From Prevotella sp. CAG:755 (lineage in GTDB: Bacteria; Bacteroidota; Bacteroidia; Bacteroidales; Bacteroidaceae): DNA of 8,215 bases. Where the stretch lies: positions 1 to 8,215 of the forward strand of contig HF989225.1 of the NCBI GenBank assembly GCA_000431275.1. Reading direction: 5' to 3'. Under the pieces are notes generated by a model that was not told where the DNA came from, searched no databases, and worked only from the letters and a program-made list of their open reading frames with translations. The position numbers were made by a program, and so were the translations under genes. Position 1 is the first letter of the stretch. Each line of letters begins with the position of its first letter. Shown here piece after piece: positions 1 through 7,430 of this stretch.

Positions 1-79
1 CGCAAAAGGATACTGCGTCTCTTTCCTCGTCTTATGGAATCATTTCAAAGATCTTCGCCAACCGGTTCGTCCCGGAAAG
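1..79 (-). other. 5' leader of a leftward transcript, possibly an rRNA operon leader
   Basis: This stretch lies directly downstream of the leftward promoter at 86-117 and reads off the left edge. On the minus strand it carries GATCTTTGAAA (plus positions 43-53), which resembles the boxA antitermination element of bacterial rRNA leaders. The only ATG I see on the minus strand closes after three codons, so no protein start is evident. A very strong promoter followed by a non-coding leader with a boxA-like motif is what one expects just before a 16S rRNA gene, but no rRNA sequence is inside the window. The rRNA reading is inference; a long-leadered protein gene is the alternative. Confidence 0.4.
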
Positions 80-85
80 CGAGTG

Positions 86-117
86 CAAAAGTACTGACTT
101 TTACAATAACCGCCAAA
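86..117 (-). promoter_or_regulatory. Bacteroidetes-type promoter, leftward
   Basis: On the minus strand TTTGG (plus 113-117) is followed after exactly 19 nt by TACTTTTG (plus 86-93). This matches both halves of the Bacteroidetes primary sigma consensus (TTTG, then TAnnTTTG) with ideal spacing. A/T-rich tracts upstream (about 122-155) could act as an UP-like element. The predicted transcription start is near 79. Confidence 0.75.
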
Positions 118-361
118 TCCTAAACACACTTTTTTCAAAAGAAAAAGATAATGATATGGCAGGTATGGTGCATAACCTATTCAGTAACAGCATATTTAGA
201 AGTATAAAAAAATCACGAAAGGAAGGGACGAAAAAGGCTGCCAATGTCCGGGAAAGCCTGGAAAACCACAGGAGCAAGCGCGGCGCGGCGAAAGGAATTA
301 CCGCCCCGGCGCCAGGAACGACCGCTCCTTTGGGAGAACTCGCCAATGCTCTCCGCTCTCT

Positions 362-396
362 GGATTTCGAGCCGACAACCAAATCCCCGGCTCGAA
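362..396. repeat. Two overlapping inverted repeats
   Basis: TTCGAGCCG (366-374) and CGGCTCGAA (388-396) form a perfect 9-bp inverted repeat with a 13-nt loop. GGATTT (362-367) and AAATCC (381-386) form a second, interleaved 6-bp pair. The two share the bases at 366-367 and cannot both form fully. No U-tract follows on either strand, so this is not a standard terminator. Its function is unknown. Confidence 0.6.
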
Positions 397-462
397 CTAT
401 TCGAAAGATGTCGCAGACGAAGAAGCTCCCACGGGAGATGATAAATCTTCCTTCCGCATTGT

Positions 463-591
463 TTATTTACGTTGATTCACATAGTTGTTGCCGGCTGTCT
501 CGCTGGCGCGACCTGTGCTTAACCCGGCCAAACCATCGCCGTGGCATGGCCTGCCATTGGGAGCATAGGCGTAAAGTTCGCCGCCACACAT
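463..591 (-). CDS. Candidate 42-residue small protein, unknown function
   Basis: An ATG at 591 opens 42 codons ending in TAA at 463. The peptide begins MCGGELYAYAPNGRPCHG and ends GNNYVNQRK. It is rich in Gly, Asn, Tyr and Ala, has Cys at 2 and 16, and has no membrane segment. I do not recognise the family. It lies 194 nt downstream of the outer-membrane protein stop, in the same direction, behind the hairpin at 705-747. No Shine-Dalgarno sequence or good -7 box precedes it. The same frame stays open upstream back to an in-frame TAA inside the AT island, giving a further CPHPRCS before the ATG, but without a usable start codon. The composition is loosely like the core of Bacteroidales Gly-rich peptide precursors, but no leader is present. 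It could be a chance ORF or a gene remnant. Confidence 0.3.
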   Translation of the reverse strand: MCGGELYAYAPNGRPCHGDGLAGLSTGRASETAGNNYVNQRK

Positions 592-601
592 GCTACAGCG
601 T

Positions 602-651
602 GGGTGAGGACACGGGGCGGCCTTATACTTATATATTTATATATGTCACCC
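602..651. repeat. Inverted repeat flanking an AT island
   Basis: GGGTGA (602-607) pairs with TCACCC (646-651), and adjacent GCG/CGC bases extend the pair with one bulge. Between them lies an almost pure A/T stretch (about 622-644, alternating TA steps) inside otherwise GC-rich DNA. It could be a stem that loops out the AT segment or an easily melted DNA site. I see no promoter consensus in it. Confidence 0.4.
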
Positions 652-656
652 GCAAA

Positions 657-670
657 GTCCGCAACCGGAC
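657..670 (-). terminator. Small hairpin, weak terminator candidate
   Basis: On the minus strand GTCCG and CGGAC pair around the loop GTTG and are followed by only TTTG. It is downstream of the outer-membrane protein gene and its larger hairpin at 705-747, so it could help end that transcript. The short U-run makes this weak. Confidence 0.25.
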
Positions 671-704
671 GGAGCAATGTTTCGGTGCGACGGTCACAAA
701 TGCG

Positions 705-747
705 CTCCGCCGCAGGATGCCGGAATTCCGGCGTTCCTGCGGCGGAG
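705..747 (-). repeat. Strong 13-bp hairpin in the 3' flank of the outer-membrane protein gene
   Basis: CTCCGCCGCAGGA (705-717) is the perfect reverse complement of TCCTGCGGCGGAG (735-747). Between the arms is a second palindrome, GCCGGAATTCCGGC (719-732), so almost the whole 43-nt block can fold into one very stable two-tier hairpin. It begins 38 nt after the stop codon of the leftward outer-membrane protein gene. No U-tract follows on either strand. It may stabilise or help terminate that mRNA, or it may be one copy of a dispersed palindromic element. Confidence 0.75.
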
Positions 748-785
748 GAAGTGACAGCGGGTTTCACCCCGTAGGCATAGCGCAA

Positions 786-3700
786 TTACATGCGGGCCGG
801 GGCCATCATAGGCATCATGCGCATGGCGGGTGCGCGGCCGGGTCCGCGGCGGCGGCCGTCGCGCTCTTGGCTGTCTCCGCCCTTGATGCCGCTGAATATG
901 TTCAGCCGATAGATGAAGTGGAGCATGCAATAAGAGTTGATGGCATTGGTCCACGTGTCTTGGCGCAACTGGGCGTTGATGGTACGACTGATGTTGCTCT
1001 GCTTTTGCAGGATGTCGTAGAATTGGAGGCTGATGGTCGCGGTGTTGTCTTTGAGGAAACTTTGAGCGATCTGCGCGTTCCAGATGAGTTCGTTCGTGTT
1101 CATGGAGTTGTCGGAATAGCCCCGGCGCGAGTTCATGCGGATATCGGTCGATATGCTCATGTTCCACGGCAGGTTGACATTTCCGTTCAGCCCGTACGAG
1201 AAGTTCCACGTGTCCTGGTTGGCGTTCGTTTGGAGGCTGTTGCGGGCGTGCTGGTAGTTGACGTTGCCGCGCAGGCCGACGTCGAACCACGACGTACGGT
1301 AGGCCAGGTTGAGGTTCTCTCCCACGTTGAGCGAGCGGGTGGTGCTCTTCTGATTGATGTTGTCGTTGGTGACGTAGCCGACAGCGTTCGTGTAGCCAAG
1401 GTTGGTGAATGTGGAGAACGTCCATGTCTTTTCAGGACCGAATCCGGTGTTGAACATGAAGTTGCCTCGGGCGTTCCAGTTTCCGTTGATGTTTTCGGGA
1501 CGCACGGTGCGCACACCGGTCTCCTCGTCGTAGCTGACGGCATTACTGATGGAGTTAGACTCCTGCGTGACGAAGAGTCCGGCCATCATGCCCTGCTGCT
1601 TCTCGGTGATATAATTATTGAAGAACACACGGAGGCTGTTCTCCCACGAGGGTTTCAGGCCCGGGTTACCGCGGGTGATGTTGAGCGGGTCGCTGTCGTC
1701 GACGATGTCGAGCAGGTCGGTCATCGAGGGCTCGGAGGCGCTACCGCGGTAACGGATGTCGAGCTGCCCGGTGTCGGAGAAACGGTAGCGCAGGCGCACC
1801 TGGGGCGAGACGTTGAAGACGTGGCGCGTGACGGTGGTGTCGATCTGGCTCGGGCGGTTGTAGGCCAGCACGGTCTTCTGCGGCACGAAGTCGAGTCCGG
1901 CGTTGAAACGTATCATCTTGGTGTTGTAGCGGATGCCCACGGTCGCGCGGTGCGTATAATACTTATACGTGGCATACTGGCTGTTGTCCGCGTCGCGCAG
2001 CAGCATAAGCAGGTCGGCATCTGTGGGCACGGTGCCCAAAGCGGCCGTCAGCACGTCCGACCAGAGAAGATTGTCGGCCTGGTAGGCCAGCTCCGGGTGG
2101 CTCTCCAACAGGGTTGAGTCGATCAGGCTGTTGAGATAGTAGAGCGAGCGATCGCTGTCGGAGTAGCGGTAGGAGAACTGGTAGTTGAACTGCAAGTGCC
2201 AGTTCTTGGCTATCGGCTCGCTGTAACCGGCACGCACCGAAGCGTTCCAGTTCTTCGAGGGATTGTCGCTAAACTGGTTGAGCCATTCATAGGGCGTATC
2301 CGCATTGTCCTGGAAGTAGTTGATACGTGAGTCGGTGAACGAGCGGCTTGTCGACTTGCTGTAACCCGCACTGGCACGCAACGAGACGTTGCGACCTTCG
2401 GAGTTGAGACGGCGCACGAGCATGAGGCTGGCGTCGAACGAGTTGGACTTCGACTCGCCCAGCGTGTTGCGGACGTTGCGGTTGACGGCGATGTCTTTGA
2501 GCGCCGCGGGGAGGGCATCGTCGTCCAGGAGCATGCTGTCGAGGGGGCTGTCGATACCGTCGATGGCATACGGGTCGTCGTTGAAAGTGGCCGACTGGCT
2601 CGACCCGTCGCTGTGGCTGTTCGAGTGTGAGAACGAGGGACGGAACATGAGCATCGTCAGTGTGTCGGGATGCCACTCGACACGGAACGCACCGTTGACG
2701 TTCGTCGTCCCCGAGCCGCTGCGGCTGAACGAGTTGGAGAACGAGCTGCCCTGCCCGGCCGTGAGGAAGTTCTCGCTGTTCGACTTCGACTGCGAGTCGG
2801 TGCCGCTGTACGAATAGCGCACGTTTCCGCCCAGTTCGAGACGGCCGGCGTCGCGCTTCTCCTTGTCGTTTTCCCAATAGAAGTCGGCTCCCGCGCTCTT
2901 CGTGGCCGTCAGGCCGCCGCCCCATCCGCCGCGCCAACCGCCGAAGCCGCGGTCGCTGGTGTTGTTGGCCGAGCCGTAGAGCGACACGCGCGAGCGCTCG
3001 GTGAAGCGGGTCGAGAAGAGACGTCCCGTGTAGCGGTCCTTCGTGCCGTAGCCGAGGTCGACGTTGTTCACCCACGAGGCATCGAGTTTCTTCTTGGTGG
3101 TGATGTCGAGCACGGTGGTCTCCTCGCCGTCGTCGATGCCGGTCTGCTCGGTGTAGTCGCTCTTCTTGTCATAGGCTTTGAGCTTGCTGACCAGCTCGAC
3201 GGGGAGGTTCTTCATCGCGATCTTGGTGTCGCCCTTGAAGAAGTCCTTTCCGTTGATAAGGAACTCCGAGACGGTCTTTCCGTTCCATGTGATGGTGCCG
3301 TCGTCCGACACTTCGACGCCGGGCAGCTGCTCGACGAGCGCTTCGAGCGTCGACCCCACCGGCGTGCGGTAAGCCGAGGCATTGTAGACCGTCGTATCCT
3401 CTTTCTGCTCGACGCGGGCCTGCGTGGCCGAGACGACGGCCTCGCCCAACGCCTGGGCCGAGGGTTCAAGCTCGAGGGTGCCGAGGCGGACGGTGTCGTT
3501 TTTCTCGCTGAGCGTCACCTCGCGCGTGGCTGTCTTGTAGCTGACGTATGAAACCTTGACGGTGTACTTTCCGGCCGCCGTCGTTTTGAGCGTGAAGCCT
3601 CCGGCCTTGTCGGTGCTCATGCCGCTGGCCATTGTCTTGTTGGAGCGCAGGAGCTGCGCGGTGGCGAACTCGATGGGCTGACGCGTCGCGCGGTCAATCA

Positions 3701-3791
3701 CTTTGCCGCTGATCACGTATGTCTTCTGCGCCCACGCCGAAGTGGCGAACAGGGCGAATACAATGAGCAGCAAGCCTCTTACTTCTTTCAT
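786..3791 (-). CDS. Outer-membrane beta-barrel protein, TonB-receptor-like
   Basis: This 1001-residue protein has a signal peptide at residues 1-21 (cleavage after SAWA). A carboxypeptidase-regulatory-like domain spans about 25-108 (starting VISGKVIDRATRQPIEFA), a plug-like region about 112-236 (with LEALVEQLPGVEV and INGKDFFKGD), and a long beta-rich barrel about 237-966 ends in the aromatic strand CMLHFIYRLNIF. The order matches the Bacteroidetes outer-membrane barrel family (OMP_b-brl_3) usually annotated as TonB-dependent receptor. No TonB box is evident and no SusD partner is adjacent, so the substrate is unknown. A Gly/Trp-rich patch lies near 283-296. A 35-residue tail rich in Arg, Pro and Met follows the last strand. 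The start is ATG directly before the signal peptide. The fold family is clear; transport function is inference. Confidence 0.9.
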   Translation of the reverse strand: MKEVRGLLLIVFALFATSAWAQKTYVISGKVIDRATRQPIEFATAQLLRSNKTMASGMSTDKAGGFTLKTTAAGKYTVKVSYVSYKTATREVTLSEKNDTVRLGTLELEPSAQALGEAVVSATQARVEQKEDTTVYNASAYRTPVGSTLEALVEQLPGVEVSDDGTITWNGKTVSEFLINGKDFFKGDTKIAMKNLPVELVSKLKAYDKKSDYTEQTGIDDGEETTVLDITTKKKLDASWVNNVDLGYGTKDRYTGRLFSTRFTERSRVSLYGSANNTSDRGFGGWRGGWGGGLTATKSAGADFYWENDKEKRDAGRLELGGNVRYSYSGTDSQSKSNSENFLTAGQGSSFSNSFSRSGSGTTNVNGAFRVEWHPDTLTMLMFRPSFSHSNSHSDGSSQSATFNDDPYAIDGIDSPLDSMLLDDDALPAALKDIAVNRNVRNTLGESKSNSFDASLMLVRRLNSEGRNVSLRASAGYSKSTSRSFTDSRINYFQDNADTPYEWLNQFSDNPSKNWNASVRAGYSEPIAKNWHLQFNYQFSYRYSDSDRSLYYLNSLIDSTLLESHPELAYQADNLLWSDVLTAALGTVPTDADLLMLLRDADNSQYATYKYYTHRATVGIRYNTKMIRFNAGLDFVPQKTVLAYNRPSQIDTTVTRHVFNVSPQVRLRYRFSDTGQLDIRYRGSASEPSMTDLLDIVDDSDPLNITRGNPGLKPSWENSLRVFFNNYITEKQQGMMAGLFVTQESNSISNAVSYDEETGVRTVRPENINGNWNARGNFMFNTGFGPEKTWTFSTFTNLGYTNAVGYVTNDNINQKSTTRSLNVGENLNLAYRTSWFDVGLRGNVNYQHARNSLQTNANQDTWNFSYGLNGNVNLPWNMSISTDIRMNSRRGYSDNSMNTNELIWNAQIAQSFLKDNTATISLQFYDILQKQSNISRTINAQLRQDTWTNAINSYCMLHFIYRLNIFSGIKGGDSQERDGRRRGPGRAPAMRMMPMMAPARM

Positions 3792-3828
3792 AGGAGTGTA
3801 TCAGTTGTTTTGTTTTATCCAAGCAAGG

Positions 3829-3847
3829 CGCCGCAGTGTCCGCGGCG
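3829..3847 (-). promoter_or_regulatory. Leader hairpin upstream of the outer-membrane protein gene
   Basis: CGCCGC (3829-3834) and GCGGCG (3842-3847) form a 6-bp GC-only stem with a 7-nt loop, about 37 nt before the start codon at 3791. On the minus strand it is followed by CTTGCTTGG, not a U-tract. It is more likely an mRNA leader structure than a terminator for the upstream lipoprotein gene. I find no clear TAnnTTTG box between the two genes, which favours co-transcription. Confidence 0.35.
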
Positions 3848-3895
3848 TTGACAATAAGACGGACGGACAACGCCGGGGTTTAATCAGATTTGCTG

Positions 3896-3931
3896 GGAAA
3901 GGGCACAAAAAACGACAATCGTCCCTTTTCC
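3896..3931 (-). terminator. Inverted repeat with U-tract after the lipoprotein gene, weak terminator
   Basis: GGAAAGGG (3896-3903) pairs with CCCTTTTCC (3923-3931) with one bulge. Within it, on the minus strand, ACGA-TTG-TCGT is followed by six T (plus 3907-3912). The inner stem has only 4 bp, so termination would be partial at best. It lies 23 nt after the lipoprotein stop. Confidence 0.3.
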
Positions 3932-3953
3932 GTCGACGAAACCAAGGACCGCG

Positions 3954-4382
3954 TCAATCAATCGTGACGTAGAGCGTGTCGCCCAGCGAAAGGCCCATGC
4001 CGTTGCTGGCATAGGCCACGACGTAGTAGCGCCCCGGCCCGAGGCGGCGCGTCGTGGCGGCGAAGCGGTCGGTCGTGTCGGCCGAGAGGGTGTCCACTTG
4101 CAGCGTGTCGTTGCCATAGCGGAAGCCCCGCTGCGTCACCCTGCTGTTTGGCGAAAGCACCACCTGCCCCTCCATGCGGCACGAATCGCCCACCGGCTCT
4201 GCGGCAATCGTCTTGACCGTCGGCGCAAACGGCTGTTCGCCCGACCGGTCCTCGGGGTTGCACGCCGTCAGGGCCGCCACGGCCACACACGCCATCGCCA
4301 CGCAGCGTCCGGCGCTACGCCCAGCGCTCCCGTTGCGACGGAAGCAGCTCCCGATGCGACGGAAGCAGTCTTCGTTTTTCAT
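3954..4382 (-). CDS. Small lipoprotein with one Fn3-like domain
   Basis: I chose the ATG at 4382 (142 residues). The longer reading from 4448 would place the start upstream of the promoter box and inside a hairpin. The N-terminus carries an arginine-rich segment, a hydrophobic stretch (about 28-40) and the lipobox LTAC with lipidation at Cys41. Residues about 54-142 (APTVKTI to LYVTID) have the pattern of the Bacteroidetes Fn3-like domain: TQRGFRYG, then a GPGRYYVVAYASNGMG strand and a closing LGDTLYVTI strand. Such proteins are usually anchored in the outer membrane and often surface-exposed; partner and function are unknown. It lies upstream of the outer-membrane protein gene in the same direction, 162 nt away. 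The n-region is unusually long and contains an internal 7-residue duplication (CFRRIGS/CFRRNGS). Confidence 0.75.
   Translation of the reverse strand: MKNEDCFRRIGSCFRRNGSAGRSAGRCVAMACVAVAALTACNPEDRSGEQPFAPTVKTIAAEPVGDSCRMEGQVVLSPNSRVTQRGFRYGNDTLQVDTLSADTTDRFAATTRRLGPGRYYVVAYASNGMGLSLGDTLYVTID
4334..4368 (+). repeat. 21-bp tandem duplication inside the lipoprotein signal region
   Basis: TGCGACGGAAGCAG occurs at 4334-4347 and again at 4355-4368, a period of 21 bp. Read on the minus strand it encodes SCFRRNG and SCFRRIG in tandem, keeping the frame of the lipoprotein. The two copies sit in the positively charged n-region. Confidence 0.8.
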
Positions 4383-4407
4383 CTCATTCTGATTCTGTTT
4401 CGCGGCG

Positions 4408-4415
4408 CAAATGTA
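4408..4415 (-). promoter_or_regulatory. -7 promoter box for the lipoprotein gene
   Basis: On the minus strand TACATTTG is an exact match to the Bacteroidetes -7 consensus TAnnTTTG, 25 nt before the chosen ATG at 4382. The place where a TTTG -33 box should lie is occupied by the palindrome at 4424-4438, so the second half of the promoter is not evident. Confidence 0.55.
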
Positions 4416-4416
4416 C

Positions 4417-4438
4417 AAAAAAAGCGGACAACGTCCGC
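4417..4438 (-). terminator. Intrinsic terminator-shaped hairpin, leftward
   Basis: On the minus strand GCGGAC and GTCCGC pair perfectly around the loop GTT and are followed directly by seven T. This is a good rho-independent terminator shape. No convincing gene lies upstream on this strand, and the palindrome sits exactly over the -33 region of the lipoprotein promoter, so it could instead be an operator. Confidence 0.55.
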
Positions 4439-4452
4439 CCCACACCACAGTG

Positions 4453-4552
4453 CAAAAAAAAGGGAGAGAGGGGAGCGATGATTACCGGGTTTAATTAAAA
4501 GTGGGCTATGAAAAATGATGAAACTATGAAGATAGCCACCCTCCCCTCTCTC
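4453..4552 (-). terminator. Large nested inverted repeat with U-tract, leftward
   Basis: GAGAGAGGGGAG (4464-4475) is the perfect reverse complement of CTCCCCTCTCTC (4541-4552). An inner pair, GTGGGCTAT (4501-4509) and ATAGCCAC (4532-4539), matches with one bulged G. On the minus strand the outer stem is followed by CC and then eight T (plus 4454-4461). This gives a structured RNA of about 90 nt ending in a U-tract. It may be a terminator or the 3' end of a small RNA. Confidence 0.5.
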
Positions 4553-4911
4553 TTTGTCCTCAATCTATTTTTACCCAAAAGGCTAATGTTTCATGAAGCA
4601 CGGTCGCCGCCCGTTGGGCTGTCCCCTCAATTTCGGGAACCTTACCCGGAACCAGGACTCCTCCTTGCCTGCAAGATAGTGTTTTCAGAAGAATAAAGGT
4701 GAGCATTCCCGCACTTTTTTCCACAATTCCGAAAAACAGAACAATCCATACGAACAAACGGCGAACGCCGGCTGCAAATGCCAGCTCCTTCCGACCCGTT
4801 CCGCGCCGCCGGGGCCGCCTCCCTACGTACGCCTGGCGTTTTCCGCCCGGTGCGGGCGACACCTTTGGCCGGAAATGCCTACTTTTGCCGGCAGTCATCA
4901 AACGAACGGAC
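4553..4911. other. Divergent intergenic region with clustered hairpins, no confident gene
   Basis: This stretch lies between the leftward lipoprotein unit and the rightward DUF1934 gene. Adjacent hairpins are visible: GCCC-GTT-GGGC (4609-4619); GTCC/GGAC (4621-4624 with 4655-4658) enclosing a CGGG/CCCG stem; CTTGC/GCAAG (4664-4675); and CGGCG/CGCCG (4759-4770). A plus-strand frame at 4508-4696 (62 codons) and a minus-strand frame at 4560-4976 (138 codons) both cross these structures and show no known domain, so I call neither a gene. Confidence 0.5.
4880..4887 (+). promoter_or_regulatory. -7 promoter box for the DUF1934 gene
   Basis: TACTTTTG is an exact match to the Bacteroidetes -7 consensus, 24 nt before the ATG at 4912. 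A TTTGG lies upstream at 4864-4868 but only about 12 nt away, too close for a normal -33 box, so the upstream half is unassigned. The predicted 5' leader is about 20 nt or less. Confidence 0.55.
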
Positions 4912-5310
4912 ATGAAACAAGCCGTACACATCACCGTGACCAACTGCCAGACCACGCCCGAAGGCAGCCAGACCACATGCCACCGCTTCGAGGGGCACGC
5001 CTTGCGGCGGGCCGGCCGCCTGCTACTGACCTACCGCGAAGCGTCGCCCGCCTGCCAGACCCGCCTGCTGGCCGGCGCCGACAGCGTCGACCTCCGCCGC
5101 AGCGGTGAGGTCGAGAGCCGCATGGTGCTGGCCGAAGGACTGCGTCACGACTTCGCCTACCGCCACGTGCTGGGCACGTTCTGCCTGACCGTCGTAACAC
5201 ATTCGCTCCGCCTCGGCGAGGGCTGGTTCACGGCCGAATACGACCTCCTGTCCGGCGGATGCCGCGTGGCGAGCCACCGCCTCTCCGTCCGCTGGGAAGC
5301 GGCAGAATGA
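4912..5310 (+). CDS. DUF1934 / YwiB-like calycin beta-barrel protein
   Basis: This is a 132-residue cytosolic protein with no signal peptide. Its pattern follows the DUF1934 family (Bacillus YwiB): an opening strand VHITVTNCQTTPEGSQ, then FEGHAL, LLLTYREA, a TRLLAG strand, DLRRSGEVESRMVLAEG (the conserved R-S-G near mid-protein), YRHVLGTFCLTVVTHSL, and AEYDLLSGG near the end. Its length agrees with the family. The fold is a small calycin-like barrel. The biochemical role is not established to my knowledge. I chose the ATG at 4912, just after a good -7 box, rather than the longer frame from 4699, whose extra 71 residues cross hairpins and the promoter. The ABC-F gene follows after 115 nt. Confidence 0.8.
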   Translation: MKQAVHITVTNCQTTPEGSQTTCHRFEGHALRRAGRLLLTYREASPACQTRLLAGADSVDLRRSGEVESRMVLAEGLRHDFAYRHVLGTFCLTVVTHSLRLGEGWFTAEYDLLSGGCRVASHRLSVRWEAAE

Positions 5311-5352
5311 CGCCTCCGCCGCCCCGCACGGGCAAAAAAGCGCCCGCCCGGC

Positions 5353-5383
5353 TTGCCCCGCTGACAAAAAAACGCGAACTTTG
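5353..5383 (+). promoter_or_regulatory. Candidate promoter for the ABC-F gene
   Basis: TTG at 5353-5355 is followed after 20 nt by GAACTTTG (5376-5383), which misses only the first base of TAnnTTTG. The start codon is 43 nt further on. A second imperfect box, TACATTG, lies at 5391-5397. No U-tracted terminator is visible after the DUF1934 stop, so read-through from that gene is also possible. Confidence 0.4.
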
Positions 5384-5425
5384 CGCGATTTACATTGCTA
5401 ACAGCCTTCAAAAAAGCCAACGAAC

Positions 5426-7375
<1,950 letters not shown>

Positions 7376-7430
7376 CCGCAAAGCCGCCCAGCCGCAACAA
7401 AACAGACAACCATACTCAATAATTATCACA

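Larger units (their letters stand above)
118..785. other. Gene-poor region with small inverted repeats
   Basis: No ORF here shows a recognisable domain or convincing gene context except the weak small ORF at 463-591. From left to right I see an A/T-rich stretch (122-235), a GC-rich segment (240-360), overlapping inverted repeats at 362-396, a short palindrome CTCCC-AC-GGGAG at 426-437, the small ORF, an AT island at 621-645 flanked by GGGTGA/TCACCC, a 5-bp hairpin at 657-670, and a strong hairpin at 705-747. The right part is the 3' flank of the outer-membrane protein gene. The left part is upstream of the leftward promoter. Confidence 0.6.

Noticed and set aside
101..382. 93-codon minus-strand frame with a hydrophobic middle
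   Set aside because: It crosses the leftward promoter and A/T tracts, lacks its own promoter or known domain, and the hydrophobic part comes from T-rich DNA.
366..396. tRNA T-arm-like motif GTTCGAGCC on the minus strand
   Set aside because: No flanking acceptor, D or anticodon arms pair in the required geometry; the match is part of a simple inverted repeat.
592..700. Riboswitch (cobalamin-type) in the structured 3' flank
   Set aside because: None of the conserved B12-box or core motifs are present, and there is no suitable gene downstream.
519..785. 88-codon minus-strand frame starting just after the outer-membrane protein stop
   Set aside because: It has a TTG start, runs through the strong hairpin and the AT island, shows no domain, and competes with the better-looking small ORF in another frame.
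156..2117. 653-codon open frame on the plus strand
   Set aside because: It runs antisense across the outer-membrane protein gene, which has a signal peptide, known domains and a proper barrel end. The antisense product is Val/Gly/Arg/His-rich with no domain and reflects GC-rich codon use.
4383..4448. Longer start for the lipoprotein
   Set aside because: It would begin inside the terminator-like hairpin and upstream of the promoter box, and would bury the signal sequence 60 residues into the protein.
4699..4911. N-terminal extension of the DUF1934 gene from an upstream ATG
   Set aside because: The extra 71 residues are Arg/Pro-rich, cross hairpins and the -7 box, and are absent from the family pattern, which begins at 4912.
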